The position numbers were made by a program, and so were the translations under genes. From JAUVRX01 sp049664225 (GTDB lineage Bacteria > Acidobacteriota > Thermoanaerobaculia > Multivoradales > JAHEKO01): a stretch of DNA of 64,000 bases. Below, piece after piece: positions 43,489 through 52,278 of the stretch. The stretch's first letter is position 1. Each line of letters starts with the position of its first letter. A model generated the notes under the pieces. The model had not been told where the DNA came from. It saw only the letters and a program-made list of their open reading frames with translations, and did not search any database. The stretch is taken from NCBI GenBank assembly GCA_049664225.1, contig JBATEX010000057.1:1-64000 (forward strand), given 5' to 3'.

Positions 43489-44444
43489 TCTGCTTCCTCC
43501 CAGAGACCTCGACCTGTACGGTGAAGAAAGACATCTTCCAGCGTGGGCTTCGACAGCCTCAGGGTTTCGATCCGATCAGGAAAGGACTCCACCAGCTGTG
43601 CAATGAAGCTGTGGGCGCGCTCGTCTTCGAGGCGCACCTGGGCTCCCTGCACAGTGGCGTCGAGGTCGAGCCGATCCTGCATCTCCTGGCAGAGAGCCTC
43701 AGGATCGTCAGTGGAGATCAAGACGACCTCACCACCGATCTCGCCCTTCAGGCTCTCCGGGGACCCTTCAATCACCAATCTCCCACGGTCGACGAGGGCC
43801 AGCCGATCACAGCGGTCGCCCTCCTCCATGAAGTGGGTAGTCAGCATGATGGTCACTTCGTGAGAAGAGCGTAGCTCCTCGAGAACCTCCCAGACATCCC
43901 GTCGGGCGCCTGGATCCAACCCAGTGCTCGGCTCGTCCAACAACAGAAGCCGGGGGCGGTGGAGCAGAGCTTTGGCAATCTCCACTCTGCGCCTGAGGCC
44001 CCCAGACAGCGTCTTGACCCGATCGTCCCGTCGGTCGTCGATCGAGAACCTCGCCAACAACACTGCAATCCTGTTCTTCAGATCGGCGCCCCGGAGTCCA
44101 TAGAGGTGCCCCTGGTGCATCAGGTTCTCGCCGACCGTCAGCTGCTCGTCGACGCTGGGTGACTGAAACACCACCCCAAGCTGGAGGCGAACGAGCGCCG
44201 CCTCCACGACGATGTCCGCACCGAACACCGAGAGCTTCCCCTGATCTGGTTTCAGCAAGGTGGCGAGGATGCGAAAGAGGGTGGTCTTGCCGCCTCCATT
44301 CGGTCCCAGGAAGCCGTAGATCTCACCGACTCGAACTTCGAAGGTGACACCATCCAGGGCCCGCCTCTGGCCGTAGGAGAACCTCAAATCCCGAGCCGTA
44401 ACCGCTTGCACTCCGGCCGCCCCGGACCTGGGAGCTCGGCACAT
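43485..44444 (-). CDS. ABC transporter ATP-binding protein
   Basis: Nucleotide-binding subunit for the adjacent permease, 319 residues. Walker A GPNGGGKTT, Q-loop 'VVFQSPSVDEQLTVGENL', signature LSGGLRRRVEIAKAL, Walker B LLLLDEPSTGLD and the switch histidine in TTHFMEEGDRCDR are all present. A C-terminal extension of about 80 residues is typical for drug/copper-site (CcmA, DrrA, NosF-like) exporters. It lies 4 bases after ctaB. Confidence 0.93.
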   Translation of the reverse strand: MCRAPRSGAAGVQAVTARDLRFSYGQRRALDGVTFEVRVGEIYGFLGPNGGGKTTLFRILATLLKPDQGKLSVFGADIVVEAALVRLQLGVVFQSPSVDEQLTVGENLMHQGHLYGLRGADLKNRIAVLLARFSIDDRRDDRVKTLSGGLRRRVEIAKALLHRPRLLLLDEPSTGLDPGARRDVWEVLEELRSSHEVTIMLTTHFMEEGDRCDRLALVDRGRLVIEGSPESLKGEIGGEVVLISTDDPEALCQEMQDRLDLDATVQGAQVRLEDERAHSFIAQLVESFPDRIETLRLSKPTLEDVFLHRTGRGLWEEAE

Positions 44445-44448
44445 GAGT

Positions 44449-45348
44449 TCAAGCGACCCGGTCGAGAACCATGACCACCAGCACGGCAGGGAGATACAGC
44501 ACCGATACCAACAGCACCCGTCTAGCCGCGTCGGTAGAGAACGACAGGGCGAACGACACGCAGACAGCGAGGAAGAAGCAACCGAGAGCCAGCGTGCCGA
44601 GAAAGTAGGTCGAACCAGTCAACCCCAGGACTGTCGGCATCAGGCTTACGGGGAGGAGGGCGGCGCCGTACAGCAACATCTGACGGGCTGTGCTGCGACC
44701 GTCCGGCTCCACGACCGGCAAGACGGGGATGCCGGCTCGCGAGTAGTCCTCTCGACACATCCAGGCGATGGCCAGGAAATGGGGCAACTGCCACAGGAAC
44801 AGAATGGCGAAGAGCACGACCCCACCCAACTCCAGGCGGTCGCTTACCGCCGTCCAGCCCATGAGTGGCGGTAGAGCGCCCGGGATCGCACCAACGACAG
44901 TCGCCAAGGAACTGATTCGCTTCATCGGGGTATAGACAAAGATGTAGCCGGCCAGAGCAATGGCCCCCAGCAAGGCGGTCAGGAGGTTGACCGCCAGGGT
45001 CAGCTCGAGCAGGCCTGCCACAGCCAGACCGACACCGAATAGCAGTGCTGTATCTGGGTGCATACGACCGGCTGGCAGGGGTCGATCCGCCGTCCGCTCC
45101 ATAAGGGCATCGAGGTCTCTTTCGAGCACATGGTTCAAGGCCGCTGACCCCGCCGCCACTAACCCGGTGCCAAACAGGGCATGGATCGCAAGGCCCCAGT
45201 CGACGCTGCCTCCCGAGCTGAGCAAGACCCCGATGAGCGCCGTCAGCACGACCATCAGGGTGATACGGGGCTTCGTGAGCTCGACGAGATCCGCCAGGCG
45301 CACACCTAGCGTCACCGGCTTGGACTCGATCGCAACAGGGCTGCTCAC
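44449..45348 (-). CDS. ctaB: Protoheme IX farnesyltransferase
   Basis: Membrane prenyltransferase (UbiA superfamily) converting heme B to heme O. 299 residues with about eight helices. The aspartate-rich motif is NHVLERDLDALMERTADRPL, with a second conserved part 'REDYSRAGIPVLPVVEPDGR'. GTG start in a 4-base overlap with ctaA, indicating coupling. The product feeds the heme A synthase encoded upstream and so the aa3 oxidase at 30588-35100. Confidence 0.95.
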   Translation of the reverse strand: MSSPVAIESKPVTLGVRLADLVELTKPRITLMVVLTALIGVLLSSGGSVDWGLAIHALFGTGLVAAGSAALNHVLERDLDALMERTADRPLPAGRMHPDTALLFGVGLAVAGLLELTLAVNLLTALLGAIALAGYIFVYTPMKRISSLATVVGAIPGALPPLMGWTAVSDRLELGGVVLFAILFLWQLPHFLAIAWMCREDYSRAGIPVLPVVEPDGRSTARQMLLYGAALLPVSLMPTVLGLTGSTYFLGTLALGCFFLAVCVSFALSFSTDAARRVLLVSVLYLPAVLVVMVLDRVA

Positions 45349-46340
45349 GATACGGCCTGCTCCGGACTGAGGATCCCGACGGCCTCGGTCTCAGCCTCGG
45401 TCCCCGCCTGTCGAGCTATCCAATCCAGGCGCCTCGTCATGAGAGTTACCACCAGGCTGAGAGCCAGCAGCAGGGCTCCTCCCCCCACGTGCAGGGTGTT
45501 GGGTAGGACCGCCTTGCCGGTCAGGACCACCAACCCCCCAAGGGTTCCCTGAACCAGGACCATGATCGCCAACAACCAAGCTGGAGTGACAGCGACTTTC
45601 TCTTGGCTCGCGAGCCGCAGCACTCGACCCAATGTCCAGAAGATCAGCGTCGCCGCGACCAGGGCACCCATCCGGTGGGCGAAGTGAATCCCGATGGCGA
45701 AGTCGATCCTGGGCGGAATGAGCCCACCGAAGGCGAGTGGAAAGTCGGGGATGGCAAGGCCGGCTCCTGTGTGGCGCATGACAGCGCCCAGCAGGATTTG
45801 CAGATAGATGACGACCGTCGTGGTGGTGGCCAGGGGAACGACCCTGCCGACCGGAGCGACCGGATTCCTGGCGCCCTCACCCGAGACCCACCGGCGAGAA
45901 GTGACCACGGCGAGCACCACCAACAGACAAAGGAACAGTTGAGCTAGACCGGCATGACTCACCGATATGGCAGTCGGCAAAAAGAAAAGCACCGTAATGC
46001 CACCGAGCGCGGCCTGGGCCAAGACAGCCGCGAGTGCCGCCACTGCAACCCCCCTCACCCATTTCCGCGGCTCACGGCGAATGATCCAAGTCGCCAGCCA
46101 CAGGGTCAACAGCAGCACCGTGCCGGCAATCAGGCGGTGCCCATGCTCCGCCCTGACGGTTTCGATTTCCCACCATCTCGGTGGATTCAGCATGCCGTAG
46201 GAGAGCGGCCAGTCGGGAACCGACAGACCGGCCTCGAGGCTCTTCACCAGGCCACCCGCCGTGATCAGCAGAATCACATACCCGGCCAGCAAGACGGCGA
46301 GCCGATGAGCTCCTCGCAGGAACGGTGTGTCGCTTGACAT
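45345..46340 (-). CDS. ctaA: Heme A synthase (COX15/CtaA)
   Basis: Eight-helix membrane enzyme oxidising the C8 methyl of heme O to give heme A. 331 residues. Conserved histidines are visible in 'VRAEHGHRLIAGTVLLLT', 'SVSHAGLAQLF', 'IHFAHRMGALVAATL' and 'LPNTLHVGGGALLLA'. A GAGGAG ribosome site lies 11 bases before the ATG. It is first in the ctaA-ctaB-ABC-SCO1 operon, whose four internal junctions are overlaps or gaps of a few bases. The upstream spacer contains the terminator of the bc operon. Confidence 0.95.
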   Translation of the reverse strand: MSSDTPFLRGAHRLAVLLAGYVILLITAGGLVKSLEAGLSVPDWPLSYGMLNPPRWWEIETVRAEHGHRLIAGTVLLLTLWLATWIIRREPRKWVRGVAVAALAAVLAQAALGGITVLFFLPTAISVSHAGLAQLFLCLLVVLAVVTSRRWVSGEGARNPVAPVGRVVPLATTTTVVIYLQILLGAVMRHTGAGLAIPDFPLAFGGLIPPRIDFAIGIHFAHRMGALVAATLIFWTLGRVLRLASQEKVAVTPAWLLAIMVLVQGTLGGLVVLTGKAVLPNTLHVGGGALLLALSLVVTLMTRRLDWIARQAGTEAETEAVGILSPEQAVS

Positions 46341-46440
46341 CGTCGGTCAATCTCCTCACGGAAAAGAGAATCGCCATCGAACCAGCGCCAGTCTATCGCG
46401 ACCGTCGGTACCAGCGATCGAGGTCTCGCTCCCTGGCGGA

Positions 46441-46478
46441 GAAACGAAAAGGGGGGCGGAGCCTTCATGGCTCCGCCC
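46441..46478 (-). terminator. Rho-independent terminator of the bc operon
   Basis: On the minus strand a 10-bp GC-rich stem (GGGCGGAGCC / GGCTCCGCCC, 46478-46469 with 46463-46454) with a 5-base loop is followed by CCC and TTTTCGTTTC. It lies 24 bases after the stop of the cupredoxin-like gene and before ctaA, so it separates the two minus-strand operons. Confidence 0.85.
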
Positions 46479-46501
46479 TGCGGGTAACTTCAGTGAACCG
46501 T

Positions 46502-47302
46502 TCAGCCCGCGGAGGCTGCAGCATCCGGCGAAAAGTCGAAACTCACCTGTGCTGGCTCACCGTCTACGACGGTGACTTCAGCAGTTTGCGTCCCGAACTC
46601 CTCATGCCAGGCTTCGAGCACATAGCTTCCGGCAGGCAGATTCTCGATGCCGAAGCCGCCCTGCTCGTCGGACACCCCGAAGAACGGATGATCGAGAACC
46701 GCCATGTAGGAGCTCATCCATGGGTGCACATCACACTTGAACGGCACCATGACCTCGGCCTGATCGAAGGTGTGCTCCAGCTCCATGCCCTGGAAGGGTT
46801 GGCCCTGGTTGAACTCCTTGTTGGCGCTCGGTCTGGCGTGTACGTTGTGGAGCGTCGGGTCGCTGTTGCGGATGACCAGCTTCTGCCCCACCTGCACGCC
46901 TGAGATGTGTGGCTGGTACTGACAACCCATCTGGTCGAGGACGTGGGCGGTTGCGGGCACCGGGAAGCTCTTGCTCTCCAGGCCGGACTTCACATAGACG
47001 AAGACGTTGGCTAGATTCCCATTGTCGTCCGTCACGACCTTCTCGGTGTGGACCTCGCCGGGATGCATCGATGCGCAGACGGGATCGGCATCCATGCCGA
47101 TAGCGGCGTCCGGGTCACCATTGACGTACCTGACGCTGCCCACCACGGTCCCACCACCTGTCACCGCCGGGCCCGGTGCAGCGGCCGGCGCAGAATCGGC
47201 CTGTTGAGCGGGGGCGGCAGCCTTCTCTCCTCCACCACCACAGCCGATCGCCAACACAGCGGCAATCAGTGCAACTACCATGAGAAATGAGATCTTCTTC
47301 AT
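46502..47302 (-). CDS. Cupredoxin-like lipoprotein (putative electron carrier)
   Basis: Lipoprotein of 266 residues (lipobox LAIGC, Cys21) with an Ala/Pro-rich linker, then a cupredoxin-like domain. Candidate type 1 copper ligands are His152 in TLHNVHA, then Cys190, His193 and Met196 or Met200 in FKCDVHPWMSSYM. Residues after about 205 look like a carboxypeptidase-regulatory-type beta domain ('GFGIENLPAGSYVLEAWHEE'). A strong AAAGGAGG ribosome site 9 bases before the ATG predicts high expression. As last gene of the bc operon it may carry electrons from that complex to the oxidase (inference). A structural, non-redox role cannot be excluded. Confidence 0.8.
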   Translation of the reverse strand: MKKISFLMVVALIAAVLAIGCGGGGEKAAAPAQQADSAPAAAPGPAVTGGGTVVGSVRYVNGDPDAAIGMDADPVCASMHPGEVHTEKVVTDDNGNLANVFVYVKSGLESKSFPVPATAHVLDQMGCQYQPHISGVQVGQKLVIRNSDPTLHNVHARPSANKEFNQGQPFQGMELEHTFDQAEVMVPFKCDVHPWMSSYMAVLDHPFFGVSDEQGGFGIENLPAGSYVLEAWHEEFGTQTAEVTVVDGEPAQVSFDFSPDAAASAG

Positions 47303-47437
47303 ACGTTCGAGCCTCCTTTAAATCGATTTCAATGCTTCAAGCTGACGCTCCTTGTTTTCTGGCGCGACAGCGGCGCGAGCTGCGGATTATGCCATGAGTC
47401 CAGAGCGCGGACTGCAATCTACCTGACGCCTCGCCGG

Positions 47438-50374
47438 CTATTGCTCCAAATTCCACCAGATGTGGTCCCGCAGGGCTTGGGTCACATAGTCGGCATCGCC
47501 CAGGTGCGACTTGAGCTCCTCGTCCGAGGAGAAGTGGCGCATCATGCGCTCCTTCTGCTGCTCGAACATCGGCGTATCGATAGCCATTGCCAGGGGCGAG
47601 GTGTAGCCACCCTCTGGATTCGGCGGAAAGTTCGCCGGCATCTTCGTCCCGGGAATCCAACTCTGTGGATCCAAGATCCAATGGGGCACCCAGTCGTGCC
47701 TCAGCCGCCGCTTTGCCAGCAGGAGAGAAGGCGCCAGGTCTCCGGCTCCCACGCCAGCACCGAGATCCTCCTGAGGACCGGCCGGGTGACACTTGGCACA
47801 CTGGAACATGTTGAAAGCCACATCTCCGACTACCAGCTCGCGGGTCTCGGGCTGCGGAGGGTCCGACAGGAATGCCAGACGCTCTTCACGGGCCGCGAAA
47901 TAGCTCACCAGGGCGTTGACCTCGTCGTCGCTGAAACCGAAGGTCGGCATTCGTACCTCGAGCCACGGACGCAAGCGCACCGCACCGGGGTCGTGAAGAT
48001 ACTCGAACAGCCAGTCGCTCTTTACCCGAGCGCCCTGCGCCGCCAGGTTGGGAGGCAACATCCCCACATCTTCGATGGCGGTCTTGATGGCATGTCCGTC
48101 ACCTTCGATCAGATGACAACCCTGACAATTGAACCGGGTGATGAGCCTACGGCCTTCGACAAGCGAGATACTGCGCGTTGTCTGCCCCGCGCGGCTGCTT
48201 GCCTCGACCGACTCCCTGGTAAAACCCAGCACCATGGTGAGGACGGCATCGGCCTCCCGCTCCGACATGCCGAAATTGGGCATCTTGAGGAGCTCGTCAT
48301 AGTGCTTGACAGCTTCCTTGCCCTCATCCCACGTCCTCGGATCCAGCAGCTTCTTCCGGATCCAGTCGTGCCTGGTATGGGGTACGTCGTGAACATGGCC
48401 GAAGTCGAACTGATGCAGTGGCTTGGAGCCCTCTTCCGTCAGCTCGACACCGATGGGCTTGGCGATTTCGAAGCCAGCGAGGTCGTGGCAACCCCAACAG
48501 CCGTATTTCTGGATCGTCTCGAAACCCAGATAGACGTCACGCTCGCCAGTGGTCATCGCTTGCAGTGTCGCCAGGCTCTGCTCGATGGTCTGATTGTTCC
48601 GCAGGTACTGCAAGACCATCTGGTCGCGAACCTGCTGGTCTGCCTCGGGAAGCTCGAGCTCCTCGAATGCCGGATCTCGGCTGGACATCAGGTAGGCGGT
48701 GATATCGGCCGCCTCCTTGTCGGTCAAACGCAAAACCGGCATGCGGGTATCGGGAGCATACTGCCTGGGGTTCCTGATCCAGGAGTAGAGCCATCCAGGG
48801 GATACCTTGCTGCCGGTGCGGACGAGATTCGGTCCGTGGAGGCGATTGATCTGGGGGAAGAAATCATCGCGCCTTGCCTCGGCGTCCATGAGATGGCAAC
48901 CGGTGCAGCCTACCGACTCGAAGAGAACTTGTCCCTGCCGCGGATCTCCCGGTGGCGGCGGTAGATACTCCGGCGATTCCGACTTCTCCCACAGGTAGGC
49001 CACTACCGAAGCGATCTCTACTTTCTGTCGCTCCAGATTGAGCTCGGTGGTCGTGTTCTCCTGGAAAAAGAAGTGCGGCATCCAGGTTGTCGGCCGGAAA
49101 TCGCGAGGTGCAGAGATCCACTCGAAGGCCCAGCCAGGGTTGGTCTTACCGGCCACTCTACTCAGATTCGGTCCTGGTCGGGGAAGGTCCTGAAATGCCG
49201 GGTAGTCGATCTTGTGGCAAACGAAGCAGCCCATCCTCATCGCCAGCTGACGCCCTGTATCTTGCACCTCGGCTCCCGGGGTCCACACCTCGGCCGAATG
49301 ACAGGTGAAACAACCGGCTTCCGAGAATTCCGCCGGAAAGATAGGGGTCTCCAGATAGGGCTGCGGCTCCCAATCCCAGTTCTGCTGCCAGCTCGCCAGC
49401 TCCTCGTTGCTGGAGGGGCTGTGGCCGACGCGGGCGAAGTCTGTCGATCTGTCGAGACCACCATGACAGCCCGAGCAACCGAATCGGTTGTAGGGATGCG
49501 GTGAGCCCGCACCGACGAACAAATCCATCCTGGGATGAGACCGAAAGGGGTGCTCCCACTCTTCACCGTCGAACCCGATCCGGTTGGCTGCCACATGGCA
49601 GGTGACACAACGGTCCACACGCTCCACTTTGGTGAAGTTGATGTCGTGATAGAGCCCCGGCAGCATCACCTGCTCGATCTTGAGGTCGGGGTTCATGAAG
49701 TCCAGCAGGGGAGCGTTGAGCAGGCGGTAGGACAGGGTCTTGTCGAGGTTCGCAGCTCGCTGTTCAAGAGTGTCGAAGCCCTGGCGAAGAGCGGCCAATC
49801 GCCTCTCCGCCTCTTCCAGGGCCGCCTCACGCTGGTCGAGCGAGCCGCGTGCTTGATCGCGTTGCTCGGTGAGCAATTCCAAGGCCTTGCGATCCTCGAG
49901 CCACTGTGCGTCGAGATCGTCCACCTTCTGGCGCGCCCTTTCTTTGGCAGCCAGGTCGCTTTCTTGTACGGTCCGGTCGTACTTCCAGCGGGCTGCGTCC
50001 AGCAAGGACTTCGTGGTTCGCGAGGCCGAATCTGTGGCGTAGATCTTCTTCTCCACTTCATCCAGGGTGCTCTCCAACTCGCGGATCTCGGTGCGGCTGG
50101 CGTCCAGTCTCTCCTCTTCCTGGGAGATCTCCTGCTGGAGCTGAAGTAGTTCGTTCTCATCGACCTGCTGGCGTTCCACGTCAGCCTGCCGCAGCAGGGC
50201 CTGACGCTCGCGGTCTCGGAAATCACTCTGCAACCGCTTCCAGGGCTTGGAGTAGTCAGCCATCACCATCCACCCAGTCACAGCGAGAAGCGCCAAAGCG
50301 CTGACGCCGAACCACAGGTTCAGACGGCTGAATTCGAAGTGCCGGTCAGGCTTCTTCTGTGGACGACCAGCCAT
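47438..50374 (-). CDS. Octaheme membrane cytochrome c with long coiled coil
   Basis: Protein of 978 residues. It has an N-terminal membrane anchor (about 20-40) and a charged coiled coil (about 45-215). Eight CxxCH sites start at residues 256, 300, 355, 383, 490, 626, 750 and 859. Several stretches read like class I cytochrome c domains, with distal methionines in RMPVLRL, KMPNFGM, RMPTFGF and KMPANF. The gene follows the cytochrome b genes by 4 bases, so it probably replaces cytochrome c1/f in a bc complex, passing electrons from Rieske to a soluble or lipid-anchored carrier. No named family is certain to me. Confidence 0.88.
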   Translation of the reverse strand: MAGRPQKKPDRHFEFSRLNLWFGVSALALLAVTGWMVMADYSKPWKRLQSDFRDRERQALLRQADVERQQVDENELLQLQQEISQEEERLDASRTEIRELESTLDEVEKKIYATDSASRTTKSLLDAARWKYDRTVQESDLAAKERARQKVDDLDAQWLEDRKALELLTEQRDQARGSLDQREAALEEAERRLAALRQGFDTLEQRAANLDKTLSYRLLNAPLLDFMNPDLKIEQVMLPGLYHDINFTKVERVDRCVTCHVAANRIGFDGEEWEHPFRSHPRMDLFVGAGSPHPYNRFGCSGCHGGLDRSTDFARVGHSPSSNEELASWQQNWDWEPQPYLETPIFPAEFSEAGCFTCHSAEVWTPGAEVQDTGRQLAMRMGCFVCHKIDYPAFQDLPRPGPNLSRVAGKTNPGWAFEWISAPRDFRPTTWMPHFFFQENTTTELNLERQKVEIASVVAYLWEKSESPEYLPPPPGDPRQGQVLFESVGCTGCHLMDAEARRDDFFPQINRLHGPNLVRTGSKVSPGWLYSWIRNPRQYAPDTRMPVLRLTDKEAADITAYLMSSRDPAFEELELPEADQQVRDQMVLQYLRNNQTIEQSLATLQAMTTGERDVYLGFETIQKYGCWGCHDLAGFEIAKPIGVELTEEGSKPLHQFDFGHVHDVPHTRHDWIRKKLLDPRTWDEGKEAVKHYDELLKMPNFGMSEREADAVLTMVLGFTRESVEASSRAGQTTRSISLVEGRRLITRFNCQGCHLIEGDGHAIKTAIEDVGMLPPNLAAQGARVKSDWLFEYLHDPGAVRLRPWLEVRMPTFGFSDDEVNALVSYFAAREERLAFLSDPPQPETRELVVGDVAFNMFQCAKCHPAGPQEDLGAGVGAGDLAPSLLLAKRRLRHDWVPHWILDPQSWIPGTKMPANFPPNPEGGYTSPLAMAIDTPMFEQQKERMMRHFSSDEELKSHLGDADYVTQALRDHIWWNLEQ

Positions 50375-50378
50375 AGCC

Positions 50379-51458
50379 TTAGACGTTGAAGAAGAACTCC
50401 TGGATGTGAATGAAGTACTTCAGGTTGAGCGCCCACCGGAAGTACATCTTGATGGGCAAGAGCATCATCACGAGAAACAGGCTCATGCCAACGTAGAATC
50501 GCGATGGACCCATCTTCTCGTAGTAGCGTTTGAAGCCCCTGGCCTTGCTCAGCACGACCGGCAGTACAAAAAGATAGAGAGCCAACAGCAGGATTCCGAA
50601 GATCTCGCGAAGCAGCCAGTGGGAGGGCAAACCGACTCCCAGGACCTTGATCCAGATGATCTCAGACAGGTCGACGTTGACCAGCGGCTCGATCTTCTCC
50701 ATATCCCAGAATTCGAACGGCCCGAAGAAATTCCAGTTGGGACCGCGTAGAAAGGTGCCGATCACGATCATCTGGCACCACAGCACGAGGAAGCCGAAGA
50801 GAAAGAGGGTGATCTCCGTCTTGCGCTCCTTGAAGGTGTAGTAGCCGTTCCCCTTCGGGTTGGTGTCGATATAGGGGATCGCCATCAGTCCAACGATGAT
50901 CAGTCCGGGAAGGACCACGCCAGCCATCCACGGGTCGAAATAGACCAGCATCTCCTGCAAGCCCAGGAAGTACCAAGGTGCCTTCGAAGGATTTGGAGCC
51001 ACCGATGGGTTGGCCGGTTCCTCGAGCGGCGCCTGGAGCACGATCGACCAGATCACCAGGCCGACCATCAGCAAGATCATGCAGATGAACTCGATAAAGA
51101 CCAGATCGGGCCAGGTGAAGATCTTGTCTTCGACTTCGCTCATCTCGAAAGTCGGCTCACCTCGCTCCATCAACTCGTCATTGCGATTGGCCTTGTACAT
51201 GGCGAGCCATAGGAAGTAGCCGACCAGAAAGACCATCATGACGATGGGAACGTTGTCCGGCTTCGCCACGACGCTTCTGAAGTTCGGGTCGAGCAGGCTG
51301 AGGCCGAAGGCGACCACGCTGGCCACAAACATGATGAGGCCGCCCGGTCGCGTCCACAACTTCTTGGACCACAGCAGGACGAAGAAGACCACCAACGAAA
51401 GCGTGAACGACCACTTCGGGTAGGACAGATAGTTGATGAGATCTTGGATCGCTTCCAT
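50379..51458 (-). CDS. Cytochrome b C-terminal part (enlarged subunit IV-like)
   Basis: Second half of a split cytochrome b, 359 residues. The quinol-site region reads 'NPSKAPWYFLGLQEMLVYFD' then PWMAGVVLPG, matching b6f subunit IV, with PEWY replaced by APWY. It has two extra N-terminal helices before this (about 15-35 and 65-90) and extra helices at the C-terminus, making it about twice the usual 160 residues. It lies 13 bases after the b6-like gene and 4 bases before the octaheme gene. Confidence 0.88.
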   Translation of the reverse strand: MEAIQDLINYLSYPKWSFTLSLVVFFVLLWSKKLWTRPGGLIMFVASVVAFGLSLLDPNFRSVVAKPDNVPIVMMVFLVGYFLWLAMYKANRNDELMERGEPTFEMSEVEDKIFTWPDLVFIEFICMILLMVGLVIWSIVLQAPLEEPANPSVAPNPSKAPWYFLGLQEMLVYFDPWMAGVVLPGLIIVGLMAIPYIDTNPKGNGYYTFKERKTEITLFLFGFLVLWCQMIVIGTFLRGPNWNFFGPFEFWDMEKIEPLVNVDLSEIIWIKVLGVGLPSHWLLREIFGILLLALYLFVLPVVLSKARGFKRYYEKMGPSRFYVGMSLFLVMMLLPIKMYFRWALNLKYFIHIQEFFFNV

Positions 51459-51471
51459 AGCGCTCGTCGGC

Positions 51472-52251
51472 TCAGACAGGCCCGGAGATGCCGCCGTCCT
51501 TGCGTACCCGCCAGAAGTGGACCGCGATCAGAAAGGCGGCCACGAAGGGAATGCCGACGCAATGCAGCACATAGAACCGAATCAGAGTTCCCCCACCGAT
51601 CGTGCGCCCGGCTATCAAGGCGAAGCGCGCATCGCTTCCGACGTGAATCAGCTTCGTCCCACCGAGTTGCAGCAATGCAGAGCCCGGTCCCTCCGTGCCG
51701 ACGAAGGGAGTCGCCCTGGCCATATTGGAGCCCACCGTAATGGCCCAGATCGCCAACTGATCCCAAGGCAGGAGATAGCCGGTAAACGACAGGAGAAGGG
51801 TGAGTACGAGCAGGATCACACCGACGTTCCAATTAAACTCGCGAGGCGGCTTGTAGGAACCGGTCATGAAGACCCTGAACATGTGGAGCCACACCGCAAT
51901 GACCATGAGGTGCGCACCCCAGCGATGGAGCTCCCGCATGATCCCAAAAGCAGCTGCCTCACGCAGATCCACCATGTCGAAATACGCGTACTCGACAGTC
52001 GGCCGGTAGTAGAACATGAGCAGTAGGCCGGTAATCGTCTCGACCAGAAACAAAAAGAAGGCCGTCCCACCCATGCACCAGGTGTAGCTCATACGCAGAC
52101 CCGACTTCTTCACCTTGATCGGGTGGAGGTGCAGCACCACATTGCCGAGCATGGCAAGGGCTCGCTTCCGGTTGTCGGTGGGAATACCGACCCGGAAGAT
52201 GGATTTCCAGACCTGCGACTGGGTGACGCTTTTCTGAATCTTCTTGAGCAT
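51472..52251 (-). CDS. Cytochrome b N-terminal part, b6-like
   Basis: Four-helix cytochrome b that carries the two b hemes of a quinol oxidoreductase. About 259 residues. Helix B has HRWGAHLMVIAVWLH and helix D RFYVLHCVGIPFVAAF then LIAVHFWRVRKDGGISGP, giving the histidine pairs. 'TGYLLPWDQLAIWAITVGSN' and the overall length match cytochrome b6. Cys59 in YTWCMGGTAFF aligns with the b6 cysteine that holds heme ci. I prefer the ATG at 52251; a TTG at 52260 is in frame. It follows the Rieske gene. Confidence 0.93.
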   Translation of the reverse strand: MLKKIQKSVTQSQVWKSIFRVGIPTDNRKRALAMLGNVVLHLHPIKVKKSGLRMSYTWCMGGTAFFLFLVETITGLLLMFYYRPTVEYAYFDMVDLREAAAFGIMRELHRWGAHLMVIAVWLHMFRVFMTGSYKPPREFNWNVGVILLVLTLLLSFTGYLLPWDQLAIWAITVGSNMARATPFVGTEGPGSALLQLGGTKLIHVGSDARFALIAGRTIGGGTLIRFYVLHCVGIPFVAAFLIAVHFWRVRKDGGISGPV

Positions 52252-52278
52252 GATCTTCAAGTGTCAGTCTCTCAAGTC

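Noticed and set aside
42002..43534. A single 510-residue open frame
   Set aside because: Only the last 235 residues are SCO1. The first half lies in another frame over the ABC permease gene and has no family features.
47441..48964. Long plus-strand open frame of 507 codons
   Set aside because: It is antisense to the octaheme cytochrome, where all CxxCH motifs read correctly on the minus strand.
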